Below are positions 26,763 through 35,212 of a DNA stretch of 64,000 nt, in pieces (within the stretch, counting starts at the first letter, position 1; every line of letters starts with the position of its first letter). The notes under the pieces are model-generated. The model was not told where the DNA came from. It did not search any database and was given only the letters and a program-made list of their open reading frames with translations. The DNA comes from Candidatus Fermentithermobacillaceae bacterium (GTDB lineage: Bacteria; Bacillota; Sulfobacillia; Fermentithermobacillales; DUSS01): contig DUSS01000004.1 of assembly GCA_012842495.1 (NCBI GenBank), positions 62,001 through 126,000 on the forward strand. The letters are read 5' to 3'. The position numbers and the translations under genes were made by a program.

Positions 26763-28851
26763 CGACCTCCAGAACCAGACTCGTGCGCCGTCGCACAAGC
26801 CCTGAGCTGGATATGCATTCGCGCGCCTCGAGGGCGCTCATCTCCCACGGGTAGTTCATCATGACCCCACCGGGCCTTTCGTTATAATAAGGTCTGTTGC
26901 ACCCGGGACAACCCGTGGTTTGAAAGGCCTTCCCGTTTAACAATTCCGCTTCGATTTTCTCGATCCTGTCGCCGCAGCGGATCTCCGCTATGCGTCCCTC
27001 GCTGAAGCGAAAGTCCTCGACGCGGAGGCCTTGCTTCAAAAGGCAAAGGGCGATTTGAAGCCGCCTGTAGGTCGAAACGGGCGGGGGCTTTTTCTTTTCC
27101 AAACCCGTTCCCTGCACAGGAGTGAAAGAAAACAGGGCCACCGTGACCCCGGCCCCTAGCGCACGAGCCATGGCCTCCACCATTTCTTCCTCAGTTTCAC
27201 CGAGGCCAGCTATGAAATGGGTGCTGACCCGGCCCGGGAAAAGCTTCGCAGCATCCGTCAGGACTTCCCACGCTTTTTGTAAATCTCCCCCTTTGATCCG
27301 GGCATAAACCTGGGGATTCACCGCATCCAGCGGAAGCCCCACCCTGGATGCCCCCGCCTCCAAAAGGGAACTAACCCGCGCCGCCGAGTACGGAGAGGCC
27401 GAGACGCTAACGGGTATGCCCTTGAGAAATGTACACGAAGACCGGATCTCTTTCAGTACCTCGAGACAAGCAGGCATCGTCTCGGGAGATTCCACGAGCT
27501 GGAGGCATATCCTGGACAAGTGCCTGGCCGATTCCGAACTTGAAAGCCGCGACAAAACCTCCTTCCACGGAAAGGAAGGCCAGGTGACTCTGGATATAAG
27601 GTCCCCCCTCGCCGTCGACGATCTCGCCCTCGGACAAAAGGAACAGTCCCTAACGCAGCGTTCGCCGATGGAGAGGTAACCCGTAGTAGGGAGGCAACTG
27701 GTTTTAGCTCTGGAAAGCCCTAGCACGACGGCGGTCCCCAGGGAAACACCGACTTGCAGGTCCCGAAATAGACCCTCCGAATCGCCCCGGCGTTTTGAGG
27801 CGTTGAACCCCGGGCAACCGGCCCGGTTCTCTCCTCCCTCGTCCGGCCGGACCCGATCTCGAATCGGAGCCCCGCGTGACGTTTCCGGCGCGACCCTGCC
27901 TCTTTCTGGTCGGGTACCGCTCTCCCCGGACGCCCACGGGAAAGCGCAGCATTCTTCCTGCTCCAGCACATCCAAACCCAGCACCTCCGCCTGGTGCACG
28001 GCTTCCCTTGACGGGAAGACGATCTTATCCACCCCGGCCAGAACCGCTAGTTGATCCAGTTCCCTCCTGTACCTTCCCCCCGGACGCATGCAGCCCAGGG
28101 ATAGAGTCACGTGCGGAAGCTTTTGCCTGGTCCAGGCTATGAGTTTGGCGACGTCCGTGACGGAAGGAGGGGTAAGCCCCGCCCATCTCGTACCGGGCGT
28201 CGGGATAAAGACTATGAAAGCCAGTGAAGACAGTCCTTCTCCGGCGAGCATCTCGACGGTTTCGTACTCCCGTCCTAGTTCTCCCCCGCGGATTCCGACG
28301 AGTATGTGGGGGACGAGCCTGTCCCCCGCATATTTCCGCAGGTACCGGTAACTTTCGAGGTAATCCCGGGCGCTGAACCGTCGTCCGAAAGCCATTTTTA
28401 TAGCTATTTCATCCTGTATAAAATCGAACGATATCACTTGCGCGACCTGGGCGATTTGAGCCGCTCGCTCTTCTTCCACCAGTCCCGGATGGATATTTAC
28501 CTTCACACCCGGAAGGATTGACTTTAACCCGTCCAGATTCTCCAGCACCGGCACCTTGCCGTCGGGATCACAGCCTCCGCTCAAGAGGATGCTGGTAGCT
28601 CCTCTCTTTTGGATGGCATCTCGAACCTCGTCGCAGGGTATCATTTTTTCCAGGTATCTCCCCCCGCAATGGGCGCATCCCAGAGAGCACCGCCTGCCGG
28701 TGACCGTAACCGGAACGGTCCTCGTGGGAGACACAGCTACGAGCAAAGCCGAGCGGTTTTCCATCTTCACTTCGAAAGCTCTTTCGAGCTCTTCACACAA
28801 GACTGCGTCGACCTGCCGGGTGATTTTCTCCAGAGCGTCCCGGGAAAACAC
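26722..28851 (-). CDS. double radical SAM protein, fused LipS2-LipS1-type lipoyl synthase
   Basis: The 709-residue chain holds two radical SAM domains. Domain 1 (about 45-302) has the cluster motif C55-x3-C59-x2-C62 (CSLGCAHC), a late SLGCMRPGGRYR segment and ends at CCAF. A 60-residue polar linker follows. Domain 2 (about 362-675) has C399-x3-C403-x2-C406 (CVRDCSFC) and a C-terminal CPGCNRPYYNERPGG that could hold a second cluster. The pair resembles LipS2 and LipS1, the two-protein lipoyl synthases first shown in Thermococcus, which insert sulfur into octanoyl-protein. No LipA is visible in the window. The gene overlaps the LipM-like gene and follows the gcv operon, fitting lipoylation of GcvH. 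GTG 28851 is the only plausible start and has a weak ribosome-binding site. The LipS assignment is inferred from motifs and context. Confidence 0.7.
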   Translation of the reverse strand: MFSRDALEKITRQVDAVLCEELERAFEVKMENRSALLVAVSPTRTVPVTVTGRRCSLGCAHCGGRYLEKMIPCDEVRDAIQKRGATSILLSGGCDPDGKVPVLENLDGLKSILPGVKVNIHPGLVEEERAAQIAQVAQVISFDFIQDEIAIKMAFGRRFSARDYLESYRYLRKYAGDRLVPHILVGIRGGELGREYETVEMLAGEGLSSLAFIVFIPTPGTRWAGLTPPSVTDVAKLIAWTRQKLPHVTLSLGCMRPGGRYRRELDQLAVLAGVDKIVFPSREAVHQAEVLGLDVLEQEECCAFPWASGESGTRPERGRVAPETSRGAPIRDRVRPDEGGENRAGCPGFNASKRRGDSEGLFRDLQVGVSLGTAVVLGLSRAKTSCLPTTGYLSIGERCVRDCSFCPRARSSTARGDLISRVTWPSFPWKEVLSRLSSSESARHLSRICLQLVESPETMPACLEVLKEIRSSCTFLKGIPVSVSASPYSAARVSSLLEAGASRVGLPLDAVNPQVYARIKGGDLQKAWEVLTDAAKLFPGRVSTHFIAGLGETEEEMVEAMARALGAGVTVALFSFTPVQGTGLEKKKPPPVSTYRRLQIALCLLKQGLRVEDFRFSEGRIAEIRCGDRIEKIEAELLNGKAFQTTGCPGCNRPYYNERPGGVMMNYPWEMSALEARECISSSGLVRRRTSLVLEVDAGEDEALEDRSV

Positions 28852-29005
28852 TCTATCTTGCCGGAAACAAGATGATTCCCCCTTCTTCGAACGAGACCGA
28901 GGCTCTGAAACTTTGCTGGTTATCGTCAGGAAAGAACCGAACAGTCAGGTGCCTCCCCCGGATGACCCGGCTCACGAGAACTCGGAGCAGATAGTCATTG
29001 AGAGA

Positions 29006-29031
29006 GGGAGGGCCCATAAGGGTGCCCTCCC
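29006..29031 (-). terminator. hairpin after gcvPB
   Basis: GGGAGGGC and GCCCTCCC form an 8-bp stem with a 10-base loop, about 55 bases past the gcvPB stop. On the minus strand only short pyrimidine-rich sequence follows, not a clean T-run. It may therefore be a weak terminator that partly uncouples the lipoylation genes from the gcv operon. Confidence 0.45.
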
Positions 29032-29086
29032 CCGGGTCCAAACCATCCAATCGACACGGAACGCCGGGCCCAGCCGAAAAGCGAGC

Positions 29087-30559
29087 TTACCGGGCCTGGC
29101 TTCCTTCCTTAACCCACCTCACCACGGGGTTCCTCGCTGCTCCAGCTTCGTCGAGTCTCCCCACCACCGTCGTATGGGGTGCCCCGTGCAGCTTTTCGGG
29201 GTCCTCGTAAGCTTCTTTCGCTATGGCGATGAGAGCGTCGGCGAAGTAGTCCAGCGAATCCTTGGACTCGGTCTCGGTCGGTTCTATCATCAGAGCTTCG
29301 TCGACGATGAGCGGGAAGTAGTTGGTGGGCGGGTGCACTCCGTAATCCAGAAGCCTCTTGGATATATCCATGGTGTGAATGCCCGTTTCTTTTTTGATGC
29401 GCGCCGGATTGACGACGAACTCGTGCTTGCAGTGACGGTCATAAGGCAGGTCGTAGTAACCGGCTATCCGCCTCAGGAGGTAGTTGGCATTCAGCACCGC
29501 GTCTTCCGAGACTTTCTTGAGTCCGTCAGGACCGAGCGCCCGGATATAGGCATAAGCTTTGACCATCACCAGGAAGTTCCCGTAAAAAGACTTCATCCTC
29601 CCGATGCTCTGCGGGCGGTTGTAGTCCAGGTAATACCGTTTTCCATCGAACTCCACGGTGGGAACGGGGAGGAACGGAATCAAGTGCTTCTTTACGCCCA
29701 CCGGTCCCGACCCCGGCCCGCCTCCTCCGTGAGGCGTCGAGAACGTCTTGTGGAGGTTGAAGTGCATGACGTCAAAACCCATGTCGCCCGGCCGGCATAT
29801 ACCCATGATGGCGTTGGCGTTGGCACCGTCGTAGTACAAAAGGCCGCCTCTGGAGTGTACGATTCTCTCGATCTCCTGGATGTTCTCATCGAAAAGCCCG
29901 AGGGTGTTGGGGTTCGTCAGCATGAGCCCGGCCACGGTGTCGTCCATGAGCTTATCCAGCGAAGCAATGTCCACTCCACCCCGGGAATCCGAGGGCACTT
30001 CCACGGTGGTAAAACCGCCCAAAACACCGGAAGCCGGGTTGGTCCCGTGAGCTGAGTCGGGGATCAGTATCTTCGTCCTTCTGGTGTCGTTCCGCGACTG
30101 GTGGTACGCCCTGATGATGTTTATGCCGGTCAGTTCACCGTGAGCTCCCGCAGCCGGCTGGAGGCACATCTTGTCCATGCCCCCGATTTCCGCGAGATAG
30201 GTCTGCAAATCGTACATGAGTTTCAGGGCACCCTGGACCAGCTCCTCGGGCATGTAGGGATGAAGCTCGCTGAACCCAGGAAGGTTCGCCACCTCTTCGT
30301 TGACCTTGGGGCTGTATTTCATGGTGCACGACCCCAACGGGTAGAAACCGATGTCCACCCCATGATTGAGCTGGGAGAGCTTCGTAAAGTGACGCACCAG
30401 ATCGACTTCGGAGACTTCCGGAAGGCCGGCATCGGTTTTCCTGCGGTACCCGGCGGGAATGATTTGATCGATGCTCGTGTCGGGGACATCAAGGGCCGGC
30501 AGAGAGTATGCCTTTCTCCCGGGTCTTGAGTATTCGAATATCAGGGGCTCGAGTCTCAT
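29087..30559 (-). CDS. gcvPB: glycine dehydrogenase (decarboxylating) subunit 2
   Basis: This is the PLP-binding half of the two-subunit P-protein, which decarboxylates glycine and passes the aminomethyl group to lipoyl-GcvH. The 490 residues contain the family segments [40 protein letters not shown]-like text, and the PLP-lysine region [20 protein letters not shown]. The subunit-2 length is typical. ATG 30559 overlaps the gcvPA stop by 4 bp, so the two subunits are translationally coupled. Confidence 0.96.
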   Translation of the reverse strand: MRLEPLIFEYSRPGRKAYSLPALDVPDTSIDQIIPAGYRRKTDAGLPEVSEVDLVRHFTKLSQLNHGVDIGFYPLGSCTMKYSPKVNEEVANLPGFSELHPYMPEELVQGALKLMYDLQTYLAEIGGMDKMCLQPAAGAHGELTGINIIRAYHQSRNDTRRTKILIPDSAHGTNPASGVLGGFTTVEVPSDSRGGVDIASLDKLMDDTVAGLMLTNPNTLGLFDENIQEIERIVHSRGGLLYYDGANANAIMGICRPGDMGFDVMHFNLHKTFSTPHGGGGPGSGPVGVKKHLIPFLPVPTVEFDGKRYYLDYNRPQSIGRMKSFYGNFLVMVKAYAYIRALGPDGLKKVSEDAVLNANYLLRRIAGYYDLPYDRHCKHEFVVNPARIKKETGIHTMDISKRLLDYGVHPPTNYFPLIVDEALMIEPTETESKDSLDYFADALIAIAKEAYEDPEKLHGAPHTTVVGRLDEAGAARNPVVRWVKEGSQAR

Positions 30560-31896
30560 ACCAATCCCTCCAATCCCGAGACCAGGGCGTCCATTTCCTG
30601 CCTGGTCCTCTTTTCGGTGACAGCGATCAGGAGGTGGTCTTTGAGCTCCGGATAAGCTCTTCCCAGGGGATAGCCCGCGAGGATCTTGCGATCCAGAAGC
30701 GAGTTCACTATCTTCTCCGGGTCAACCGGGCACTTCACCGCGAACTCGTTCCATACCGGCGCGCTAAAGGAAATCTCGAATCCCTTGATCCCGGCAATGC
30801 GCTCTCGCAGGTACCGGGCTTTCTTAGCGCACAGAAGGGCAAGCTCCTTCAGCCCTTCTTTCCCCAGCCAGGTAAGATAAACCACAGCGGCCAGGGCGTT
30901 TAAGGCTTCGTTGGAGCATATGTTGGAAGTAGCTTTTTCCCTTCTTATGTGCTGCTCCCGTGTCTGAAGGGTGAGGACGAAACCTCGTTGTCCTCTCACA
31001 TCTTTGGTCATGCCGACGAGCCTTCCCGGCATTCGCCTTAAGTACTTGTTCCGCACGGCGAGGATGCCGAGGTACGGACCACCGAAGGCCAGAGGGTTGC
31101 CGAGAGGCTGCCCCTCTCCCACCACTATTTCGGCCCCGTACTCGCCGGGAGGCTCGAGAATACCCAGGGAGAGCGGGTTCACGGAGGCGATTAGCGTCGC
31201 GCCCTGGGCCGCCGCAAGCCCGGATACCTCCCTCACCGGCTCGAGGCATCCGAAGAAATTCGGATGCTGTACCACTACGCAGGCAACATCCGGCCCCAGC
31301 ATCCCCTTGAGATCCTCAACGGACGTGATCCCGCCTTTCATGGGGATCTCCCTTACATCGATTCCGTGTCCTGCGGCGTACGTCCGTATGGTTTCCCTGG
31401 TTTCCGGATGCACGGTCCGCGAGACGAGAGCGACCTTTCGCCTGGTCAGGCCAGCCGCTATCGTCACCGCTTCAGCCGCAGCTGAAGCTCCGTCGTACAT
31501 GGAAGCGTTAGCTGCGTCCATCCCGGTGAGTTCACAAATCATGGTCTGGTACTCGAATATGGATTGCAAAACCGCCTGGCTGACTTCGGGCTGGTACGGG
31601 GTGTACGCTGTATAAAACTCGGAACGCGCCAGGACGTGCCTTACAACGGCGGGTACGAAATGATCGTACGCGCCCGCACCGATGAAACACGCATATTCCG
31701 TAAGGTTCTTGTTTTCCGCCGCCAGCTCGCGCATGTGCTTCTGGAGTTCCTGTTCGGACATGCCGGGCGGAAGGTTAAGCGGCCTTTTCATACGGAGGGC
31801 AGGAGGAATATCAGCAAAGAGCTCATCGATGGATTTTACCCCGATGGTCTTCAGCATCTCCTGCCTGTCCCTATCGGTATTGGGAAGGTAGTTCAT
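30556..31896 (-). CDS. gcvPA: glycine dehydrogenase (decarboxylating) subunit 1
   Basis: This is the non-PLP half of the split P-protein. The 446 residues show the N-terminal [20 protein letters not shown] and [40 protein letters not shown], and [20 protein letters not shown], all diagnostic of GcvPA. ATG 31896 overlaps the end of gcvH, and the stop overlaps the start of gcvPB. Split P-proteins are the usual form in Firmicutes. Confidence 0.96.
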   Translation of the reverse strand: MNYLPNTDRDRQEMLKTIGVKSIDELFADIPPALRMKRPLNLPPGMSEQELQKHMRELAAENKNLTEYACFIGAGAYDHFVPAVVRHVLARSEFYTAYTPYQPEVSQAVLQSIFEYQTMICELTGMDAANASMYDGASAAAEAVTIAAGLTRRKVALVSRTVHPETRETIRTYAAGHGIDVREIPMKGGITSVEDLKGMLGPDVACVVVQHPNFFGCLEPVREVSGLAAAQGATLIASVNPLSLGILEPPGEYGAEIVVGEGQPLGNPLAFGGPYLGILAVRNKYLRRMPGRLVGMTKDVRGQRGFVLTLQTREQHIRREKATSNICSNEALNALAAVVYLTWLGKEGLKELALLCAKKARYLRERIAGIKGFEISFSAPVWNEFAVKCPVDPEKIVNSLLDRKILAGYPLGRAYPELKDHLLIAVTEKRTRQEMDALVSGLEGLV

Positions 31897-32285
31897 CAGT
31901 GACCGCCCTCTTCCACGTGTTTGGCGTAAGCTTTCTGGTCCATGAGGTTTCCGAGCTCGGAAGGATCCTTCATTTCGATAACTGCGATCCAGCCCTCACC
32001 GTAAGGATCCTTGTTGAGGAGATCGGGGGAATCCTGGACTTTCTCATTAACCTTGACGATCTTGCCGGAAACCGGGGCGTAGCAGTCGGAGACCGCCTTC
32101 ACCGACTCAACTGTGGAGAAGACCTCTCCCGCTTTGACTTCCCTGCCGATTTCGGGCAATTCCACGTAAACGATATCACCGAGCTGGTCCTGGGCGTAGT
32201 CGGTTACGCCCACAACCACCTGATTCCCTTCGACCCTGGCGTACTCGTGGGTCTTAGTGTACTTGAGATCCGCCGGAAAGTTCAT
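31896..32285 (-). CDS. gcvH: glycine cleavage system H protein
   Basis: GcvH is the lipoyl-carrying shuttle of the system and, in Firmicutes, the first acceptor of octanoyl or lipoyl groups. The 129-residue protein carries LGDIVYVELPEIGREVKAGE, then STVESVKAVSDCYAPVSGKI with the lipoylated lysine in ESVKA, and ends in GEGWIAVIEMKDPSELGNLM. It overlaps gcvT by 4 bp and gcvPA by 1 bp. It is the likely substrate of the LipM-like and LipS-like proteins encoded downstream. Confidence 0.97.
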   Translation of the reverse strand: MNFPADLKYTKTHEYARVEGNQVVVGVTDYAQDQLGDIVYVELPEIGREVKAGEVFSTVESVKAVSDCYAPVSGKIVKVNEKVQDSPDLLNKDPYGEGWIAVIEMKDPSELGNLMDQKAYAKHVEEGGH

Positions 32286-33400
32286 TTTTTCTTACCCTCC
32301 CTGCGATAAAATGGCATCTTCACGACAACAGCGGGAACTTTCTTCCCGCGTATGTCCACGGTGAGCTTCGTTCCGATCTGGCTCGATTGCACGGGAACGA
32401 AGGCCATGGCCAGGTACTTGTCGAGAGTCGGAGCATAGGAGCCTGTGGTGACGTAGCCGAGCTCCTTTTCTCCCGTTTCATCGAAAACCTTATACCCGGT
32501 CCGGGGCACTCCCTTTTCCACCATCTCAAGACCGACGAGCTTTACCCGAAGCCCGTTTTCCCGTTCCTGCATTAGCGCCTCTTTACCGACAAACTCCTTG
32601 TCGAAACAGACGAACCTGGAAAGCCCGGCCTCGAGGGGTGTATGGTTCTCGTCGAGTTCCTGCCCGTACAAAGGCATCGAAGCTTCGAACCGCAGAGTAT
32701 CTCTGCAACCCAGCCCCGCGGGAACGAGACCCTCGTCGGCACCGGCATCCATGATGATCTCGAAAAGCTCCACCCCATCTTCGGCCCTGGTGTAGATCTC
32801 GAAGCCGTCTTCCCCGGTATACCCGGTCCGCGTGACCAGGCATTTCAGGCCACCCACATCCACGTTTTCCCGCCCGTGGTAGTACTTCATCTCTTTCAGC
32901 GGGTACGAGCATACTTTCTGAAGCACTTTCTCGGAATTGGGGCCCTGGAGCGCCACTTCAGCAATGTCCGCCGAAAGGTTCTTCACATCCACCCTCCAGA
33001 AATACTTCGCCAGCCCCGATATCCATTCAAAGTCCTTCTCGATGTTACCGGCGTTGACCACCAGGAGATACCTGGAGTTTTCCAGGCAAACCACCATCAT
33101 GTCGTCGACGACGCCGCCGTGGGGATAACACATGGGGCTGTATATCACTCTCCCCGGATATCCTTTGGCGATGTCGTTCACGAGCAGCATCTGTAAAAGC
33201 CCCAGCGCGCCCGGACCTTCTACCATGATTTCCCCCATGTCCGAAACATCCCACAGAGCACACGCATTTCTACAGGCATGATGCTCCTCCTTGATGCTGG
33301 AAAACTGCACGGGAAGAGCCCAGCCCTCGAAATCGATGATCCTTCCTCCGTATTTGACGTGCACCGGGTACAAGGGGGTCTTCTTGAGTTCTCCCGCCAA
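32282..33400 (-). CDS. gcvT: aminomethyltransferase (T-protein)
   Basis: GcvT releases ammonia from aminomethyl-lipoyl-GcvH and forms methylene-THF. The 372 residues show VKYGGRIIDFEGWALPVQFS, CALWDVSDMGEIMVEGPGAL, the folate-site segment LVTRTGYTGEDGFEIYTRAE, and GYVTTGSYAPTLDKYLAMAF near the end. TTG 33400 lies five bases after GGAGGTGA; a GTG within that site also opens the frame at 33409. It is the first gene of the operon, directly below the glycine riboswitch. Confidence 0.96.
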   Translation of the reverse strand: MAGELKKTPLYPVHVKYGGRIIDFEGWALPVQFSSIKEEHHACRNACALWDVSDMGEIMVEGPGALGLLQMLLVNDIAKGYPGRVIYSPMCYPHGGVVDDMMVVCLENSRYLLVVNAGNIEKDFEWISGLAKYFWRVDVKNLSADIAEVALQGPNSEKVLQKVCSYPLKEMKYYHGRENVDVGGLKCLVTRTGYTGEDGFEIYTRAEDGVELFEIIMDAGADEGLVPAGLGCRDTLRFEASMPLYGQELDENHTPLEAGLSRFVCFDKEFVGKEALMQERENGLRVKLVGLEMVEKGVPRTGYKVFDETGEKELGYVTTGSYAPTLDKYLAMAFVPVQSSQIGTKLTVDIRGKKVPAVVVKMPFYRREGKKK

Positions 33401-33485
33401 CGGTTTCACCTCCTCAAAGATGCTTTACGCCGGAGAATTCTCGCCGGTTCCCTGGGATGGGTTGTTCGGCCGGGTACCGGGCCTT

Positions 33486-33532
33486 ACCAAAAAACAAGGG
33501 ACCGGTCTTGAATACGACTGTCCCTGTCCCTT
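33486..33532 (-). terminator. riboswitch-controlled transcription terminator
   Basis: On the minus strand AAGGGAC (33526-33532) can pair with GTCCCTT (33496-33502), followed directly by GTTTTTTGG, an intrinsic terminator. The 5' arm is part of the conserved 3' end of the second glycine aptamer (CTCAGGTAAAGGGACAGG). Ligand binding should therefore sequester it and allow read-through, which predicts an ON switch for gcvT-H-PA-PB. Confidence 0.75.
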
Positions 33533-33700
33533 TACCTGAGAGATTCCCCGGAAAAAACGTTCCGGGTTACCCCTTTGGCGCCGGCGAACCGGCTCTCCAG
33601 AGATGCGTCCGGCAACGGTGTTTTTGCCTGAGAGTTTCAGCTCCTCTGCTTTGCTCCTTCGGCGCCCGGTGAGCTTCCTCCTCGGGTCTCTCCCGCCGCC
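33510..33700 (-). ncRNA. tandem glycine riboswitch
   Basis: Two glycine aptamers lie head to tail upstream of gcvT on the minus strand. Aptamer 1 shows GGAGAGA, CGCCGAAGGAGCAA and CTCTCAGGCAAAAACACC; aptamer 2 shows CTGGAGAGCC, GCGCCAAAGGGGTAA and TCTCTCAGGTAAAGGGACAG. These are the conserved cores of the glycine riboswitch, including the CTCAGG-AAA-GAC elements. The linker between aptamers is only a few bases. Excess glycine would activate the glycine cleavage operon. The expression platform is the terminator just downstream. Confidence 0.93.
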
Positions 33701-33765
33701 TTCATCCGCCGCGATATTCACTTGCCCCCTGGCTCTATCCCAAGGGATCCTGCGGCAGGTTCATT

Positions 33766-35052
33766 CTACGAACGGATCGAGTTTTCCTCTTTGGTTTGAG
33801 GTACTGCCGCCTCTTCTTTCATCTTGCCGGAGACGGCCGGCCGCACCATTCGGAGGAATCCCGGGGGCTTTGCGGCGGGGGCTTTTCGGGGAACCCTCTG
33901 CTCCTGGTCAAAACGTTGTCCAAGCACATTTCCATATACAAGAAGCGTCCTGCATGCCACGGTCTCCCAGGAGTACCGCTCGAGAGCTTTCTGGCGAGCA
34001 GAAGCCGCCAGGGTTCGCGCCCATGTCCTGTCCCTTAGAAGAGTCTTGATGGCCGATGAGAGCTGGGATGGATCACCCGGCATGACCCTGAGTCCGTCCT
34101 TCCCATGGTCGACGATTTCCCTGAGCCCGCCTGTATCCCCCACCACCACGGGAGTACCCGAAGCCATGGCCTCCAGAGCTACGATACCGAAAGGCTCATA
34201 GGAGCTGGGAAAACAAGCTACCCAGGCCCGCGAATAGAGGTCCCTTAGACGGGTGTCGTCCAGGTGCCCGGCAAGAGACACTACGCGTCCGAGGCCTAGT
34301 TCAAAGATCCTGTTTCTCAAAGCCGGTTCCAGCGGCCCGCTTCCGGCGAGAACCAGCGTGGCGGTGGGAAATTCCTCGAGAACCAGAGGCACGGCCTCGA
34401 CCAGGGTCTCTGAGCCTTTCTCGGGGACGAGCCTGCCGGCATAAAGAATCAAGGGGTTTTCTCCCTCTTGTCTCGGCGTGGTGAACCACTCGGGTGAAAT
34501 GCCGTTGGGAATGACTTCGATTTTGTCACCGGGCACGTTAAACAGCGACCGGATCTCGTCTTTCATGTAATTCGAGCAGCATATTACCTTCCAGGCCTCG
34601 TAGCACAGCCACCACTCCGTCTCGGATATGTGAGCCTGGAGCGGATTGTGTATCCCGCCGTGTCTCCCGTGTTCGGTAGCGTGGATGGTGGCGATGAGAG
34701 GGCAGTTGAGGGCGTGTTTCAACGCTCTGGCAGCGTAAGCTACGACCCAGTCGTGGGCGTGTATTAAATGGAAGTCTTCGGATCTGCCCTCCTTTATGAA
34801 TACCTCCAGGAGGGCTACATTGAGCTCGACTGCCCAGGTCAAAAAATCCGGAGGGTGAAGGGAATAAGGCGAAACCCGGAAGACCCGGACATCCCCATCC
34901 CTTTCCCAACCGGTTCTATCCCCTTCGCCTCTCGTCAAGACCGTGACGTTGATGCCAAGATCCGACAGAGCTTTTGAGATGTGCCGCACATGCCTCCCGA
35001 GACCGCCGACGTGGTCGGGAGGATATTCCCATGCGAGCATCAGGACCTTCAT
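33766..35052 (-). CDS. GT4 glycosyltransferase, glycogen-synthase-like
   Basis: This 428-residue GT-B enzyme begins MKVLMLAWEYPPDHVGGLGR, the acceptor-side loop typical of GT4 alpha-glucan synthases. The donor-site signature is PSSYEPFGIVALEAMASGTP followed by GGLREIV, with both glutamates of the EX7E motif present. Another visible piece is LILYAGRLVPEKGSETLVEA. The C-terminus has a basic, probably flexible tail. ATG 35052 has GAGGTGA upstream. It is followed on the other side by the debranching enzyme gene, suggesting storage-glucan metabolism. The donor (ADP- or UDP-glucose) cannot be told from the sequence. Confidence 0.8.
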   Translation of the reverse strand: MKVLMLAWEYPPDHVGGLGRHVRHISKALSDLGINVTVLTRGEGDRTGWERDGDVRVFRVSPYSLHPPDFLTWAVELNVALLEVFIKEGRSEDFHLIHAHDWVVAYAARALKHALNCPLIATIHATEHGRHGGIHNPLQAHISETEWWLCYEAWKVICCSNYMKDEIRSLFNVPGDKIEVIPNGISPEWFTTPRQEGENPLILYAGRLVPEKGSETLVEAVPLVLEEFPTATLVLAGSGPLEPALRNRIFELGLGRVVSLAGHLDDTRLRDLYSRAWVACFPSSYEPFGIVALEAMASGTPVVVGDTGGLREIVDHGKDGLRVMPGDPSQLSSAIKTLLRDRTWARTLAASARQKALERYSWETVACRTLLVYGNVLGQRFDQEQRVPRKAPAAKPPGFLRMVRPAVSGKMKEEAAVPQTKEENSIRS

Positions 35053-35212
35053 GCGGTTCAGTCACCTCTCCGGAATTCTCTTTCGTCCACGAACGGCGAC
35101 GTCCCAAAATCCAGCCCATCTCCTATTCTTGGGCATTTCCCATTTCATGATGCCCGTACCACGCTTAACGAGGGCCAACCCTCCGTTCTTCCCCGCTCGA
35201 GGCATTAGCAAT

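Noticed and set aside
28556-30055. 499-codon plus-strand frame opposite gcvPB and the radical SAM gene
   Set aside because: It is antisense to two well-supported genes, with no recognisable motif.
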